From the NCBI RefSeq assembly GCF_900143625.1, contig NZ_FRFF01000140.1, positions 1-64,000 of the forward strand: a stretch of 64,000 nucleotides of DNA, read 5' to 3'. A model generated the notes under the pieces. That model saw nothing but the letters and a program-made list of their open reading frames with translations. It was not told where the DNA came from and did not search any database. The DNA comes from Nocardiopsis sp. JB363. GTDB taxonomy: Bacteria; Actinomycetota; Actinomycetes; Streptosporangiales; Streptosporangiaceae. Position numbers and translations under genes: made by a program. The first letter of the stretch is position 1, and every line of letters begins with the position of its first letter. This document shows positions 43,506 through 52,735 of the stretch, one piece after another.

Positions 43506-43901
43506 GTGACAGCCACCGACAGGGCAGTGGAACTCGTCCAGGTCGCCGCAGAGGCCGCCTCCGACAAGCTCGGCCAAGAGATCATCGCCTACGACGTCAG
43601 CGAACAACTCATCATCACCGACGCGTTCGTGCTGTGCTCGGCGCCCAACGACCGCCAGGTCCGCGCCATCGTCGACGAGGTCGAGGACCAGCTGCGCATC
43701 AAGTCCGGCGCCAAGCCCGTCCGACGTGAAGGCGAACGCGACGGCCGCTGGGTCCTGCTGGACTACGCCGACATCATCGTCCATGTCCAGCACGAGGAGG
43801 AGCGCGGTTTCTACGGGCTCGAACGGCTCTGGAAGGACTGCCCGGAGATCGAGCTTCCCGAAGGCTCGCGCGGAGCCGAACGCACCCCGCTGGACGAGTA
43901 G
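43506..43901 (+). CDS. rsfS: Ribosome silencing factor RsfS
   Basis: A 131-residue protein that binds L14 and keeps the ribosomal subunits apart when nutrients are low. The core DVSEQLIITDAFVLCSAPNDRQVRAIVD and DYADIIVHVQHEEERGFYGLERLW are typical. It starts at GTG 43506. It lies between nadD and the phosphoglycerate-mutase-like gene as usual. Confidence 0.94.
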   Translation: MTATDRAVELVQVAAEAASDKLGQEIIAYDVSEQLIITDAFVLCSAPNDRQVRAIVDEVEDQLRIKSGAKPVRREGERDGRWVLLDYADIIVHVQHEEERGFYGLERLWKDCPEIELPEGSRGAERTPLDE

Positions 43902-43948
43902 AAGGCCCACGCGGCCGCACCGGTCGCCGGACAAGAGAGACACACCAC

Positions 43949-44572
43949 GTGAGTGACACCCCTCGTGTGCTGTTCTGGCGGCACGGACGTACCGCCTGGA
44001 ACGTCGAGAAACGCTTCCAGGGGCAGACCGACATCGACCTCGACCCGGTCGGCCACGCCCAGGCCGAACGGGCCGGTCGGCTGCTCGCCACGCTGAACCC
44101 CGACCTCATCGTCGCTTCCGACCTCAAACGCGCCGCCGACACCGCCGGATACCTCGGACGCGCCAGTGGGCTCCCGGTGGAATACGACAAGGGCCTACGC
44201 GAACGCTACGGCGGATCCTGGGAAGGGCACACCGCGGCGGAACTCGCCGAACGCTGGCCCGCCGAACATCCCACCATGGACATCCCCGACGGGGAGGCCA
44301 TCGCCGACGTCGGCGACCGCATGCGCGCCGCCATCGACCGCGGGCTCGCCAAGACCCCCGCCGGCGGTCTCCTCGTCATGGTCAGCCACGGGGCCGCCCT
44401 CCGCGTCGGGATCGCCCGCATGCTCGACGTTCCCGATGAACGCCGTGAACTCCTCGGACCGCTCAGCAACTGCTGCTGGTCCGTTCTCCAGGCCCGCGGC
44501 CACACCTGGCGCCTCATGGAACACAACGCCGCCAGCCTCCCCGAACCCGTCGTCCTCAGCGACGACGCCTGA
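43949..44572 (+). CDS. Histidine phosphatase family protein
   Basis: A 207-residue phosphoglycerate-mutase-fold protein. The catalytic His is in LFWRHGRTAWN, with the second Arg/Glu and His in LRERYGGSWEGHTAAEL and VSHGAALRVG. Start GTG 43949. In actinobacteria this gene regularly follows rsfS and precedes a tRNA-Ala gene, as here. Its substrate is uncertain; a glucosyl-3-phosphoglycerate phosphatase-like or general phosphatase role is possible. Confidence 0.9.
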   Translation: MSDTPRVLFWRHGRTAWNVEKRFQGQTDIDLDPVGHAQAERAGRLLATLNPDLIVASDLKRAADTAGYLGRASGLPVEYDKGLRERYGGSWEGHTAAELAERWPAEHPTMDIPDGEAIADVGDRMRAAIDRGLAKTPAGGLLVMVSHGAALRVGIARMLDVPDERRELLGPLSNCCWSVLQARGHTWRLMEHNAASLPEPVVLSDDA

Positions 44573-44578
44573 TTCCGT

Positions 44579-44608
44579 TTCGACGAACAGCCGATCATCC
44601 GCTAAAGT
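44579..44608 (+). promoter_or_regulatory. Promoter of tRNA-Ala copy 1
   Basis: TTCGAC (44579-44584), 18-base spacer, TAAAGT (44603-44608), about 40 bases before the tRNA. The same TTCGAC-box/TA-box arrangement precedes tRNA copy 2. Confidence 0.5.
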
Positions 44609-44649
44609 TCAGGGAGTCGACAGGGCGTGAGCCCCGGCGACTCCCACAA

Positions 44650-44722
44650 GGGGCTATGGCGCAGTCGGTAGCGCGCCTCCATGGCATGGAGGAGGTCTGG
44701 GGTTCGAATCCCCATAGCTCCA
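44650..44722 (+). tRNA. tRNA-Ala(GGC), copy 1
   Basis: A 73-base cloverleaf: acceptor GGGGCTA/TAGCTCC with the G3-U70 pair that identifies alanine tRNAs, D arm, anticodon stem CCTCC/GGAGG with loop ATGGCAT (anticodon GGC), T arm TGGGG-TTCGAAT-CCCCA, discriminator A. The CCA end is not encoded. Identical copies occur at 59023 and 60854. Confidence 0.97.
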
Positions 44723-44726
44723 CAAG

Positions 44727-44990
44727 ACTCAGGGCGATCCTGCTCGGTGGCCTTCGGCCGCCTCGCCGGGTCGCCTTTGTCGTTTCTTCTGGGGGGCGAC
44801 CCCCAGACCCCCGAGACTCAGGGCGATCCTGCTCGGTGGCCTTCGGCCGCCTCGCCGGGTCGCCTTTGTCGTTTCTTCTGGGGGGCGACCCCCAGACCCC
44901 CGAGACTCAGGGCGATCCTGCTCGGTGGCCTTCGGCCGCCTCGCCGGGTCGCCTTTGTCGTTTCTTCTGGGGGGCGACCCCCAGCCCCCG
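44727..44990 (+). repeat. 89-bp repeat in three tandem copies after tRNA-Ala copy 1
   Basis: Units begin at 44727, 44816 and 44905 (exact 89-base period); the third diverges near its end. Each holds two hairpins: a long one (in unit 1, 44733-44775, with GGTGGCC-TTC-GGCCGCC as inner stem, followed by TTTG) and a short one CTGGGGG-GCGA-CCCCCAG (44789-44806). They look like serial tRNA terminators that have expanded by slippage or unequal crossing-over. Related copies lie after the other two tRNA-Ala genes. Confidence 0.9.
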
Positions 44991-44993
44991 GTG

Positions 44994-45045
44994 GGCCCGC
45001 ATGGTCGGTTGCTGCGCAACCTTTCCGTGCGGGCCTTGTTTTTTC
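44994..45045 (+). terminator. Classical U-tract terminator
   Basis: A long stem (about 44994-45004 with 45025-45035, one G-U pair) whose loop holds a second stem GGTTGC-TGC-GCAACC, then TTGTTTTTT. One of the few strong factor-independent terminators with a full T-run in the window; it ends the tRNA/repeat transcript before the convergent hydrolase gene. Confidence 0.9.
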
Positions 45046-45057
45046 GGGGGAGAGGGC

Positions 45058-46146
45058 TCACGGCGCCCGCCAGGCGTTCAGGAATCCGGCCAGGTACTGG
45101 AAGGGGACCGCGGCCCCCTTGGTCTGGTCGATGGTCCCGGCCAGGTGCAGATCCAGTTCGGGGCAGTGGAACAGCCAGGTCCCGGTACCGCCGGCGTGGC
45201 CGACGAGGGTGAGGGGTGCTCGCCCACCGGTCATGAGCCGGTGCACGTTGAAGTACATGGTGCCCAGCCCGTAGTGGATCATCGGGAGGTTGCGCAGCCG
45301 GTTGCGGCGTTCGGTGAGCGGGCGTGGGTCGTCCAGGAGCCTTCCGTCGAGCAGCGCCCGTTGGAAGGTGATCAGGTCACCGGTGGTGCTGTACAGGTCG
45401 TTGCTGGACGCGAGCAGGGCGGGGAGTTCGACTCGGCGCTGTCTCGTGTGCAGCGGGGACGTCCCTGGAGGTGGTGAGCCGGGCGGGCGGGTGCCCTTCA
45501 GGTCCAGGGGGCCGAGGATCCGCTCGGTGAGTAGAGCACCGAAAGAACGGCCGGTCGCCCGCTCCAGGACACGGATGAGCAGCTGGAAACCGGTGTCGGA
45601 GTAACGGGCCTTCTGCCGCGCGGTGGAGAGGTCCTGGGGTGGGAAGTACGGCCGCTGCTGTTCGCGGGTGGTGCGCAGGGTGTCCTCGAAGGTCCAGCCG
45701 ATGTCCCGCCCGGCCACGAGGTGCTCGTTCAGACTGCGCCCCTCACGGCGTTTCTCGAAGTGGTCGGGCAGCCCCGAGGTGTGGCTCGCCAGGTGCCGCA
45801 GCGTGATGGCGGGCGTGTGGTCGACCCCGTCGAGGACGTGGACCTCGGCGACCTCGGGCAGGTAGACGGTGAACGGCGTGTCCAGGTCGAGTTCGCCGCG
45901 CTCGTGGGCCTGGAGGACCAGCGTGACGATGAAGCGTTTGGTGACGCTCGCGACGAAGAACGGGGTCTCGGGTCGTAAGCCGAGATCGTCCGGGCCTCGC
46001 GCGGCCGCCCAGTGGTGGCCGCGGCCGGTGACGGCGACGCAGGAGTGGTGTACGTCGCCACGGCCCACGAGCCGTTCCAACAGGCGCCGCATCCGCGCGT
46101 CGAGGTCGGCGGGGACGTGGTTGTCGGGGGAAGGGGTCGTGATCAC
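45058..46146 (-). CDS. Serine hydrolase, class C beta-lactamase/DD-peptidase family
   Basis: A 362-residue protein of the beta-lactamase-like family without a clear signal peptide, so possibly cytoplasmic. S67-V-T-K70 is the active-site SxxK, Y182-S-D is the YxN-like motif (Asp in place of Asn) and GHAGG near the C-terminus is the HxG element. GTG 46146 is preferred because GGAG stands nine bases upstream; the open frame extends another 59 codons to 46323 without support. Esterase or D-aminopeptidase activity is as likely as beta-lactam hydrolysis. Confidence 0.82.
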   Translation of the reverse strand: MITTPSPDNHVPADLDARMRRLLERLVGRGDVHHSCVAVTGRGHHWAAARGPDDLGLRPETPFFVASVTKRFIVTLVLQAHERGELDLDTPFTVYLPEVAEVHVLDGVDHTPAITLRHLASHTSGLPDHFEKRREGRSLNEHLVAGRDIGWTFEDTLRTTREQQRPYFPPQDLSTARQKARYSDTGFQLLIRVLERATGRSFGALLTERILGPLDLKGTRPPGSPPPGTSPLHTRQRRVELPALLASSNDLYSTTGDLITFQRALLDGRLLDDPRPLTERRNRLRNLPMIHYGLGTMYFNVHRLMTGGRAPLTLVGHAGGTGTWLFHCPELDLHLAGTIDQTKGAAVPFQYLAGFLNAWRAP

Positions 46147-46344
46147 GTCGTCGTCTCCAGTGCCGTCGGCACCTCGTTCGGTTCTTCGCGGTGGGAGTCC
46201 AATGAGCTCCCCGCTCCGTTCGAAGGGCGGTCGGTCGGTGCAGAACGGCCCGCTGAGGAAGCGGTCAGGATATTGCGCGTAGGCGCGGTGCCGAGCGAAG
46301 GGCCCGTGGCCGGACCCGGCCACGGGTCACGAGGCTCGTCGGGC

Positions 46345-47517
46345 CTACTTCAGGTCGCGGAAGAAGGCGCGGAGGTCGCCGACCAACAGGTTCGGCTTCT
46401 CCATGGACAGGAAGTGGCCGCCCTCGTCGAGTTCGGTCCAGCGCACCACGTCGTGGTCGCGTTCGGCCCAGCGTCGTACGGTCACGTCGTGGGCCGACAG
46501 CAGCACTCCGGTCGGCACCCTCTTGGCCCCGGCGCCGCTTTCGTCGGCGTCCCAGGCCTCTGAATCGCCCCAGTCGCTCGCCGACATCTCCTCGTAGTAG
46601 ATCTGCGCGGCCGAGGCGGCGGTACCGGTCAGCCAGTACAGGGACACACAGGTGAGCATCCGGTCGCGGTCCAGGCTCTCCTCGGGCAGCCCTTCCTCCG
46701 GCATCGAGAGCTCTTTGAACTTCTCCACCATCCAGGCCAGCTGCCCCACCGGTGAGTCGGTCAGGCCGTAGGCCACCGTCTGCGGGCGCTTGGCGTTGCA
46801 CTGGAGGTAACCGTCGTTGTGGTCCTGCATGGAGTCCCACCGCCGCTGGTCCGGCTCGGACAGGCCCTTTGTCTCCTCGTCGCCGTACGGGAAGGTGATC
46901 ATCCCGTTGACGTGCACACCGAGGACCCGCTCGGGGGCCTGTTCACCGATGGTCGGCGCCACCCACGCACCCGTGTCGTAACCATGGACGGCGAAGTGCT
47001 CGTACCCGAGGCGGGCCATCAGTTCGAGGAAGATCCCGCCCATCCGGGAGGCGTTCATCCCCGGGCCCGCCAACGGGATCGAGAAGCCGAAACCCGGCAG
47101 GGACGGGATCACCAGGTGGAAGGCGTCCGCGGGGTCGCCGCCGTGGGCCCGCGGGTCGGTGAGCGGTCCGATGACGTCCAGGAAGTCGGTCACGGCGCCC
47201 GGCCAACCGTGCAGCAACAACAGCGGTGTGGCCTCCGCTTCGGGTGAGCGCACGTGCAGGAAGTGCACGTTCTGTCCGTCGACTTCGGTGGTGAACTGCG
47301 GGTGCGCGTTGAGTTCGGTCTCGGCGGCCCGCCAGTCGTGACGGGTGCGCCAGTACTCGGCCAGCTCCTTGAGGTAATCGACCGGGACCCCGCGGTCCCA
47401 GCCGACTCCGGGCAGTTCGAAGGGCCAACGGGTACCCGCCAACCGGGACCGGAGATCGATCAGCTGTTCCTCGGGGACGTCGACGCGGAAGGGACTGATC
47501 TTCTGTGGGTTCGTCAT
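46345..47517 (-). CDS. Epoxide hydrolase (N-terminal EHN domain type)
   Basis: A 390-residue alpha/beta hydrolase. The EHN domain is at the start (residues about 5-115), then HGWPG, the nucleophile in [12 protein letters not shown] (Asp within GYDTG, where GGDWG is usual), and [11 protein letters not shown] with the catalytic His. It would open epoxides to diols. ATG 47517 lies seven bases after a TAGCGT -10 box (minus strand), so it may be leaderless. It is divergent from the WYL regulator, with 62 bp between the starts, which suggests regulation by it. Confidence 0.88.
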   Translation of the reverse strand: MTNPQKISPFRVDVPEEQLIDLRSRLAGTRWPFELPGVGWDRGVPVDYLKELAEYWRTRHDWRAAETELNAHPQFTTEVDGQNVHFLHVRSPEAEATPLLLLHGWPGAVTDFLDVIGPLTDPRAHGGDPADAFHLVIPSLPGFGFSIPLAGPGMNASRMGGIFLELMARLGYEHFAVHGYDTGAWVAPTIGEQAPERVLGVHVNGMITFPYGDEETKGLSEPDQRRWDSMQDHNDGYLQCNAKRPQTVAYGLTDSPVGQLAWMVEKFKELSMPEEGLPEESLDRDRMLTCVSLYWLTGTAASAAQIYYEEMSASDWGDSEAWDADESGAGAKRVPTGVLLSAHDVTVRRWAERDHDVVRWTELDEGGHFLSMEKPNLLVGDLRAFFRDLK

Positions 47518-47579
47518 GGCGCACACGCTAGGAACCACTTAGGTCGGGATCGGTCCTCACCGCACGCGAGAATGTGGGC

Positions 47580-48536
47580 ATGGCGGAAACGACCTCCGCG
47601 AGGCTGCTCGCGCTCCTCGCCCTGTTGCAGACCCACCGGGACCGGTCCGGTGCCGACCTGGCCGAACGTCTCGACGTCACCACACGCACCGTGCGCCGGG
47701 ACGTGGACCGGCTGCGTGGACTCGGCTATCCGGTCCACGCCACCCAGGGCGCCGCCGGATACCGGTTGGGTCCCGGCGCGGCCATGCCGCCCCTGTTGCT
47801 CGACGACGAGGAGGCCGTCGCGGTGGTCGTGGGTCTGCGTACGGCGGGATCGGTGGGCGGGATCGAGGAAGCCTCGGGGCGGGCGCTGGCCAAGTTGGAA
47901 CAGGTGCTGCCCTCACGACTGCGGCAGCGGGTGCACACCCTGCACGGCGCCACCGTGAGGGCCGGGGTCGAGCCCGGCCCGACGGTCTCCGCCGACACGC
48001 TGATGGCGGTCGCCGAGGCCTGCCGCCGCCGCGAGGTGCTGCGCGTGGACTACACCGGGGCGCACGGGGACACGTCGGTCCGTCGGGTGGAACCGCACAG
48101 TCTGGTCAGTTTCGGCGACCGCTGGTACCTGGTCGCCTTCGACCTCGACCGGGAGGACTGGCGCGGTTTCCGGGTGGACCGCCTCACCCCGCGCGCCCCC
48201 ACCGGCCCCCGGTTCACTCCTCGGGTGCCTCCGCGGGGGGACGCGGCCGCCTATCTGTCGCATCGACTGTCCGCACAGACCTGGCCCTACCGTGCGGTGG
48301 TCCGCCTGCACGAGACGGCCGAACGCGTGGCCGACCGCGTCTGGCCCGGCATGGGCGTCGTGGAGGCCGTGGACGAGGGTTCCTGCCTGCTGCACCTGGG
48401 CGCGGAGACCCCGCACGACCTGGTCTGGATGGTCACCTCGACGCACACCGACTTCACCCTGGTGGAGGGTCCCGAGGGCCTGGCCGAGGCCTTCCGAGAC
48501 CAGGCCCGCCGCTGCGCCGCCGCCGTCGATCCCTAG
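47580..48536 (+). CDS. WYL-domain transcriptional regulator
   Basis: A 318-residue regulator: N-terminal HTH of DeoR type (SARLLALLALLQTHRDRSGADLAERLDVTTRTVRRDV), WYL domain from about residue 140 (DRWYLVAFDLDREDWRGFRVDRL) and a C-terminal WCX-like extension. ATG 47580 lies six bases after GAGAAT (47568-47573), a possible -10 box, so it too may be leaderless; an in-frame GTG at 47574 is possible. It is divergent from the epoxide hydrolase gene. Its stop overlaps the stop of the convergent alpha-glucosidase gene by a few bases. Confidence 0.88.
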   Translation: MAETTSARLLALLALLQTHRDRSGADLAERLDVTTRTVRRDVDRLRGLGYPVHATQGAAGYRLGPGAAMPPLLLDDEEAVAVVVGLRTAGSVGGIEEASGRALAKLEQVLPSRLRQRVHTLHGATVRAGVEPGPTVSADTLMAVAEACRRREVLRVDYTGAHGDTSVRRVEPHSLVSFGDRWYLVAFDLDREDWRGFRVDRLTPRAPTGPRFTPRVPPRGDAAAYLSHRLSAQTWPYRAVVRLHETAERVADRVWPGMGVVEAVDEGSCLLHLGAETPHDLVWMVTSTHTDFTLVEGPEGLAEAFRDQARRCAAAVDP

Positions 48537-50146
48537 ACGTCGCCCAACCACACGGCGGCGTCGGCGGGGAGTTCGGTCGCCACGTCGGTACTGGACAGCA
48601 GCACCTTCCCGCGCGGCAGCCGCACCGGCTCGGGACCGGTGTTCACCAGCACCAGTACCTCGCCCCGGCGGAACGCGATCACCGGGCCCCGGTTCAGGGC
48701 GTCGTCCCACACCAGGACCTCGTCGCCCGAGAAGGCCCGACGCAGCCGCAGCGCGTTCCGGTACAGCCACAGCGTCGAACCCCGGTCCTCCTCCTGTGCC
48801 TGGGCCGCGTACTCACCCCACCATTCGGGCTGGGGGAGCCAGGAACCTCCCGGGCCGAACCCGAACGAGGTGCCCTCCCGGGTCCAGGGCAGGGGGACCC
48901 GACAACCGTCCCGACCCTTGTCGGTGTGCCCGCTGCCCCGCCATCGGGGGTCCTCCAACGCGTCGCTCGGCAGGTCGGCGACCTCCGGCAACCCCAGCTC
49001 CTCACCCTGGTAGACGTAGGCCGACCCCGGCAGGGCGAGCGTGAGCAGCGTCAACGCACGGGCGCGGGCCCGGCCCAAGGCGTGATCGGGTTCGGGGTCA
49101 CGGCCGTCGGACAGCAGCCAGCGGCGCGGGTCGGTGCCCGCGGGCAATCCCAGCGAGGAGGGTTTGCGCACCACGTCGTGGTTGCCGGTCACCCAGGTGG
49201 GGACGGTGCCCACCCTCGCGGCGTCGGCGATGGAGGAGGCGATCACCCGTCGGTAGGCGTCCGCGTCCCAGGGGGCCATGAGGTACTCGAAGTTGAACGC
49301 CTGGTCGAGCTCGTCGGGTCGGGTGTAGCGCACCCGCCGATCCCCGGGCAGCCACACCTCGGCGACGGTCGTGCGCGGCGGGTCGTAGTCGGACAGCACC
49401 CTGTTCCAATCCCGGTACACCTCGTGCACCTCGGGCCGGTCCAGGAAGGGGTGATCGGGGTTGGCGGCGATGTCCTCGAATCGGCCACCGTCCACCAGGA
49501 TCAGGTCGCGCAGCGGTTCCAGGTCCTTGACCAGCGCGTAGGCCACGTCGATGCGGAAACCGTCCACGCCGCGATCGCTCCAGAACCGCAGGACCTCCCG
49601 GAACTCCGCACGGACCCGCTCGTCGTCCCAGTTCAGGTCCGGTTGCTCGGGGGCGAACATGTGCAGGTACCACTGCCCGTCCGGCACCCGGGTCCACGCG
49701 GGCCCACCGAAGGTGGAACGCCAGTTCGTGGGCGGCTCGGCACCCTCGGGTCCGCGTCCGTCCCGGAATACGTACAGGTCCCGCTCGGGTGCGTCGGGGG
49801 AGGCCAGCGCGGCCCGGAACCACGGGTGCTCCTCGGAGGTGTGGTTGGGCACGATGTCGATCATCACCCGCAGGTCGCGGGCGTGCGCCGCCTCGACCAT
49901 GGTGTCGAAGTCGGCGAGCGTGCCGAGCAGGGGGTCGACGTCGCGGAAGTCGGACACGTCGTAGCCACCGTCGGCCCAGGGCGAACGGTAGAACGGCGAC
50001 AGCCAGATCCCGTCGGCGCCCAGTTCCGCCACGTGGTCCAGGCGGTCGGTGATTCCGCGCAGGTCGCCCACCCCGTCACCGTCGGAGTCGGCGAGGCTGC
50101 GGGGGTAGACCTGGTAGAGGACGGCATCGCGCCACCACGGTCGCAT
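48533..50146 (-). CDS. Alpha-glucosidase, GH13 family
   Basis: A 537-residue intracellular enzyme (no signal peptide) of the oligo-1,6-/alpha-glucosidase branch. Conserved regions: DIVPNHTS (I), GFRIDVAYAL with the nucleophile Asp (II), VAEVWLPG with the acid/base Glu (III) and TGNHDVVRK (IV). It starts at ATG 50146 with AAGGAGA close upstream; a second ATG at 50164 lies before the ribosome site. It would split imported maltose- or isomaltose-like sugars. It stands downstream of the LacI-type gene, 32 bases away, probably in one transcript. Confidence 0.92.
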   Translation of the reverse strand: MRPWWRDAVLYQVYPRSLADSDGDGVGDLRGITDRLDHVAELGADGIWLSPFYRSPWADGGYDVSDFRDVDPLLGTLADFDTMVEAAHARDLRVMIDIVPNHTSEEHPWFRAALASPDAPERDLYVFRDGRGPEGAEPPTNWRSTFGGPAWTRVPDGQWYLHMFAPEQPDLNWDDERVRAEFREVLRFWSDRGVDGFRIDVAYALVKDLEPLRDLILVDGGRFEDIAANPDHPFLDRPEVHEVYRDWNRVLSDYDPPRTTVAEVWLPGDRRVRYTRPDELDQAFNFEYLMAPWDADAYRRVIASSIADAARVGTVPTWVTGNHDVVRKPSSLGLPAGTDPRRWLLSDGRDPEPDHALGRARARALTLLTLALPGSAYVYQGEELGLPEVADLPSDALEDPRWRGSGHTDKGRDGCRVPLPWTREGTSFGFGPGGSWLPQPEWWGEYAAQAQEEDRGSTLWLYRNALRLRRAFSGDEVLVWDDALNRGPVIAFRRGEVLVLVNTGPEPVRLPRGKVLLSSTDVATELPADAAVWLGDV

Positions 50147-50178
50147 GTTCTCTCCTTCGGGCATGGTCGGTCGTCGGC

Positions 50179-51198
50179 TCAGGACGGTCCCTGGCGTCGG
50201 TGCGGGGCCGAGGTGGACTGTCGGAGGATGAGCCGGGTGGGCATCTCCACGTGTCGGTCCGGTGGGGCCTCGCCGGAGAGGATGTCCACGGTGAGGTCGG
50301 CCGCGGCCGTTCCGATCGCGCGGGGCGACTGGTCGACCGTGGTCAGGTCCAGGATCGCGGCGGCCTCGTGGTTGTCGAAACCCATGAGCGAGATCGACCC
50401 GGGTACCGGGATACCGGACCGGCGCAGCGTGCGGTGCGCACCCATGGCGATGTCGTCGAACTCGGCGAGGACGGCGGTGGGGGGACGGTGGTCGGAGAGG
50501 AGCTCGCCCATGGCGAGTTCGCCACCTCGGTGGCCGGGTGTGCTCAACACGCTCCACTCGTCGAGTCCGGCTTCGACCATCGCGCCTTGGAAACCCTCCA
50601 ACCGGTCCCGTGAGCTCAGGCTGCGCCACGAACCGGCCTCGGAACCGATGAAGGCCACTCGGGTGTGACCGAGGTTGAGCAGGTGGCGCGTGGCCTTGGC
50701 GGCCCCCTGCCGGTCGTCGATGAACACCCCGGCCCGCTCCGGAAGACGCTGCCCGGTGAGGACGAGGGGTACGCCGATGTCGTCCAGGTGCCGGCACTCC
50801 TCGGCCGACAGGTCCATGGACACGGTGATGACCGCGTCGCAGTTGCGTCGCAGCGGCAGCGAACGTGTCCAACCGCGCTGTCCGCGCTGCTCGCCCACCT
50901 GGTAGACGAGCATGTCCAGGCCCGCTCGTTGTAGGCCGTCGCTGATGCCGGCCAGGACCGATCCGAAGAACCACGGTTGCAGGAACGGAACGATCACCGC
51001 CACCCTGCCGGTGCGCCCGGTGACCAGACCGGAGGCGTTGCGCGAGACCACGTAGGACAGTTCGTCGGCCGCGTTGCGCACACGTTCGCGGACGGCGGGG
51101 GCGACCCCCGGTACGCCGCGCATCACACGGGACACCGTGGACAGTGAGACCCCTGCGCGACGTGCGACGTCCCGCATGCTCGGCGGGTGTTTGCTCAT
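50179..51198 (-). CDS. LacI-family repressor of the alpha-glucoside genes
   Basis: A 339-residue LacI/GalR regulator with N-terminal HTH (SMRDVARRAGVSLSTVSRVM) and a periplasmic-binding-protein-like sugar domain ending in DLTVDILSGEAPPDRH...PTRLILRQST. ATG 51198 follows GGAGG; the longer open frame to 51276 runs into the operator. It is divergent from the sugar ABC importer, with two near-identical operator-like sites between, so it likely controls both directions. Confidence 0.9.
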   Translation of the reverse strand: MSKHPPSMRDVARRAGVSLSTVSRVMRGVPGVAPAVRERVRNAADELSYVVSRNASGLVTGRTGRVAVIVPFLQPWFFGSVLAGISDGLQRAGLDMLVYQVGEQRGQRGWTRSLPLRRNCDAVITVSMDLSAEECRHLDDIGVPLVLTGQRLPERAGVFIDDRQGAAKATRHLLNLGHTRVAFIGSEAGSWRSLSSRDRLEGFQGAMVEAGLDEWSVLSTPGHRGGELAMGELLSDHRPPTAVLAEFDDIAMGAHRTLRRSGIPVPGSISLMGFDNHEAAAILDLTTVDQSPRAIGTAAADLTVDILSGEAPPDRHVEMPTRLILRQSTSAPHRRQGPS

Positions 51199-51228
51199 GC
51201 CTCCACGGTAAGAGTGATCACCCGCATA

Positions 51229-51243
51229 TGGCAACGTTTTCAA
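51229..51243. promoter_or_regulatory. LacI-type operator 1
   Basis: TGGCAACGTTTTCAA, an imperfect dyad centred on ACGT as usual for LacI-family sites, about 30 bases upstream of the lacI-type start. Confidence 0.65.
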
Positions 51244-51326
51244 CAGATTCACCAGCAATATCATCGCTATCGCCACGCTTGATGCAGAAGCTTCGAGGAT
51301 TTCTGTTGACTAGGTCACATAGTCGA

Positions 51327-51341
51327 TGGCATCGTTTTCAA
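51327..51341. promoter_or_regulatory. LacI-type operator 2
   Basis: TGGCATCGTTTTCAA, 14 of 15 bases identical to the site at 51229, 98 bases apart. A TTGACT -35 box (51306-51311) lies before it, so it would cover the -10 region of the importer promoter. Confidence 0.65.
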
Positions 51342-51420
51342 ACAACCGAACCGGGCGTTGTCCCGATCCCTCGACGCTGTGCCTCACGCTCTCCCGTGGA
51401 GGCGCGCAAAGGAGAGAGGC

Positions 51421-52728
51421 ATGTCAGCACTTCCATGGCACCGGCGGCACTCATGGCGCGCGGGTGGTGCCGTCCTCGCGACCCTGGTCCTCACCCTGGC
51501 CACCGCCTGCGGAGAACCTCCCGGTCAGGAATCCGACGCCGAGGGTGAGAGCGCCGGTCTGACCGACGATCCCCAGTTCGTGTGGGCGGTCACCGGCGCC
51601 GACCGGCACATCCACGAGGACGTGGCCCGCCTGTGGAACGAGAACAACCCCGAGCAGCAGGTCGAGGTGTTCTTCCTCGCCCCCACCGCCGACGAACAGC
51701 GGCAGGCCATGTTCCAGGACCTGCAGGCCCAGGCCGGCGAGTTCGACGTGCTCGGTCTGGACGTCATCTGGACCGGGGAGTTCGCCGACTTCGGCTACGT
51801 CGAGAGCCTGGAGGACATGCGCGGCGACATCGAGGACGTGAGCCTGCCCGGCGCCATCGACAGCTCCCAGTGGAAACAGGAGCTCTACGCCCTGCCCTAC
51901 TCCTCCAATGGAGCCTTCCTCTACTACCGCACCGACCTCATCGACGAGCCGCCCACCACCTGGGACGAGCTCTACGAGACCGGGATGGAAGCCGCCGAGG
52001 AGGAGGGCATCTCACCCTTCGTCGGCCAGGGCGACCAGTACGAGGGCTTCGTCGTCACCTACCTGGAGATGTTCTGGTCCGCGGGCGGCGAACTCTTCGA
52101 CGAATCCCAGGAGAACTCCACGTTCCTGGAGGGCGACGCCGCCCAGACCGCCCTGGACTTCATGGTCGAGGGGCAGGAGAACGGCTTCTTCGCCGAGGGC
52201 TTCGACTCCATGGTCGAGGACGACGCCCGTGCCCTCTTCCAGTCGGGCGAGGCCGTCTACATGCGCAACTGGCCCTACGCCGTCCCGCTCCTGGAAGGCG
52301 AGGAGGACGAGGAGAGCGCCGTCGCCGGAGACTTCGCGGTGGCACCGCTGCCCACCTTCACCGGTGAGGGCAGCACCAGTGCCCTGGGCGGACTCAACAA
52401 CGCCGTCAGCAGCCTCAGCGAGAACAAGGAGCTGGCGAGCGAGTTCGTGCTCTGGGCCGCCACCGACCCCGAGGCGCAGGCCATCCTCGCCGACAACAGC
52501 CTCCCGCCGACCATGCTCAGCGCCTATGAGGAGGCCGACGACCCCAACTTCGAGATGCTCGGCGACATCCTCGCCGAAGCGCACGCACGCCCGCCGGTGC
52601 CCGGGTACAACTCGTTGTCCCTGGAGATCCAGGACAACCTGCACCCGGCCTTCCTCGGCCAGGAGGACGCGGACAGCGCCCTGCAGGCCGTGGACACCGC
52701 CGCCGACGACTCGCTCGACGGGGAGTAG
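51421..52728 (+). CDS. Sugar ABC transporter substrate-binding lipoprotein
   Basis: A 435-residue family-1 solute-binding protein. The lipoprotein signal ends LTLATAC-G (Cys about residue 31), so it is anchored outside the membrane. The mature protein matches maltose/trehalose-type binding proteins (ELYALPYSSNGAFLYYRTDL, ALFQSGEAVYMRNWPYAVP). ATG 51421 follows AAAGGAGAG. It heads the binding protein-permease-permease operon divergent from the LacI gene and probably supplies alpha-glucosides to the GH13 enzyme. Confidence 0.92.
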   Translation: MSALPWHRRHSWRAGGAVLATLVLTLATACGEPPGQESDAEGESAGLTDDPQFVWAVTGADRHIHEDVARLWNENNPEQQVEVFFLAPTADEQRQAMFQDLQAQAGEFDVLGLDVIWTGEFADFGYVESLEDMRGDIEDVSLPGAIDSSQWKQELYALPYSSNGAFLYYRTDLIDEPPTTWDELYETGMEAAEEEGISPFVGQGDQYEGFVVTYLEMFWSAGGELFDESQENSTFLEGDAAQTALDFMVEGQENGFFAEGFDSMVEDDARALFQSGEAVYMRNWPYAVPLLEGEEDEESAVAGDFAVAPLPTFTGEGSTSALGGLNNAVSSLSENKELASEFVLWAATDPEAQAILADNSLPPTMLSAYEEADDPNFEMLGDILAEAHARPPVPGYNSLSLEIQDNLHPAFLGQEDADSALQAVDTAADDSLDGE

Positions 52729-52735
52729 AGGCGCG

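Noticed and set aside
44727-44990. Tandem repeat considered as a CRISPR array
   Set aside because: The 89-base units are contiguous without unique spacers, contain terminator hairpins and follow a tRNA; no cas genes are present.
45058-46146. Antibiotic-resistance beta-lactamase
   Set aside because: The SxxK family is broad, no export signal is visible and the YxN motif reads Y-S-D; resistance cannot be claimed.
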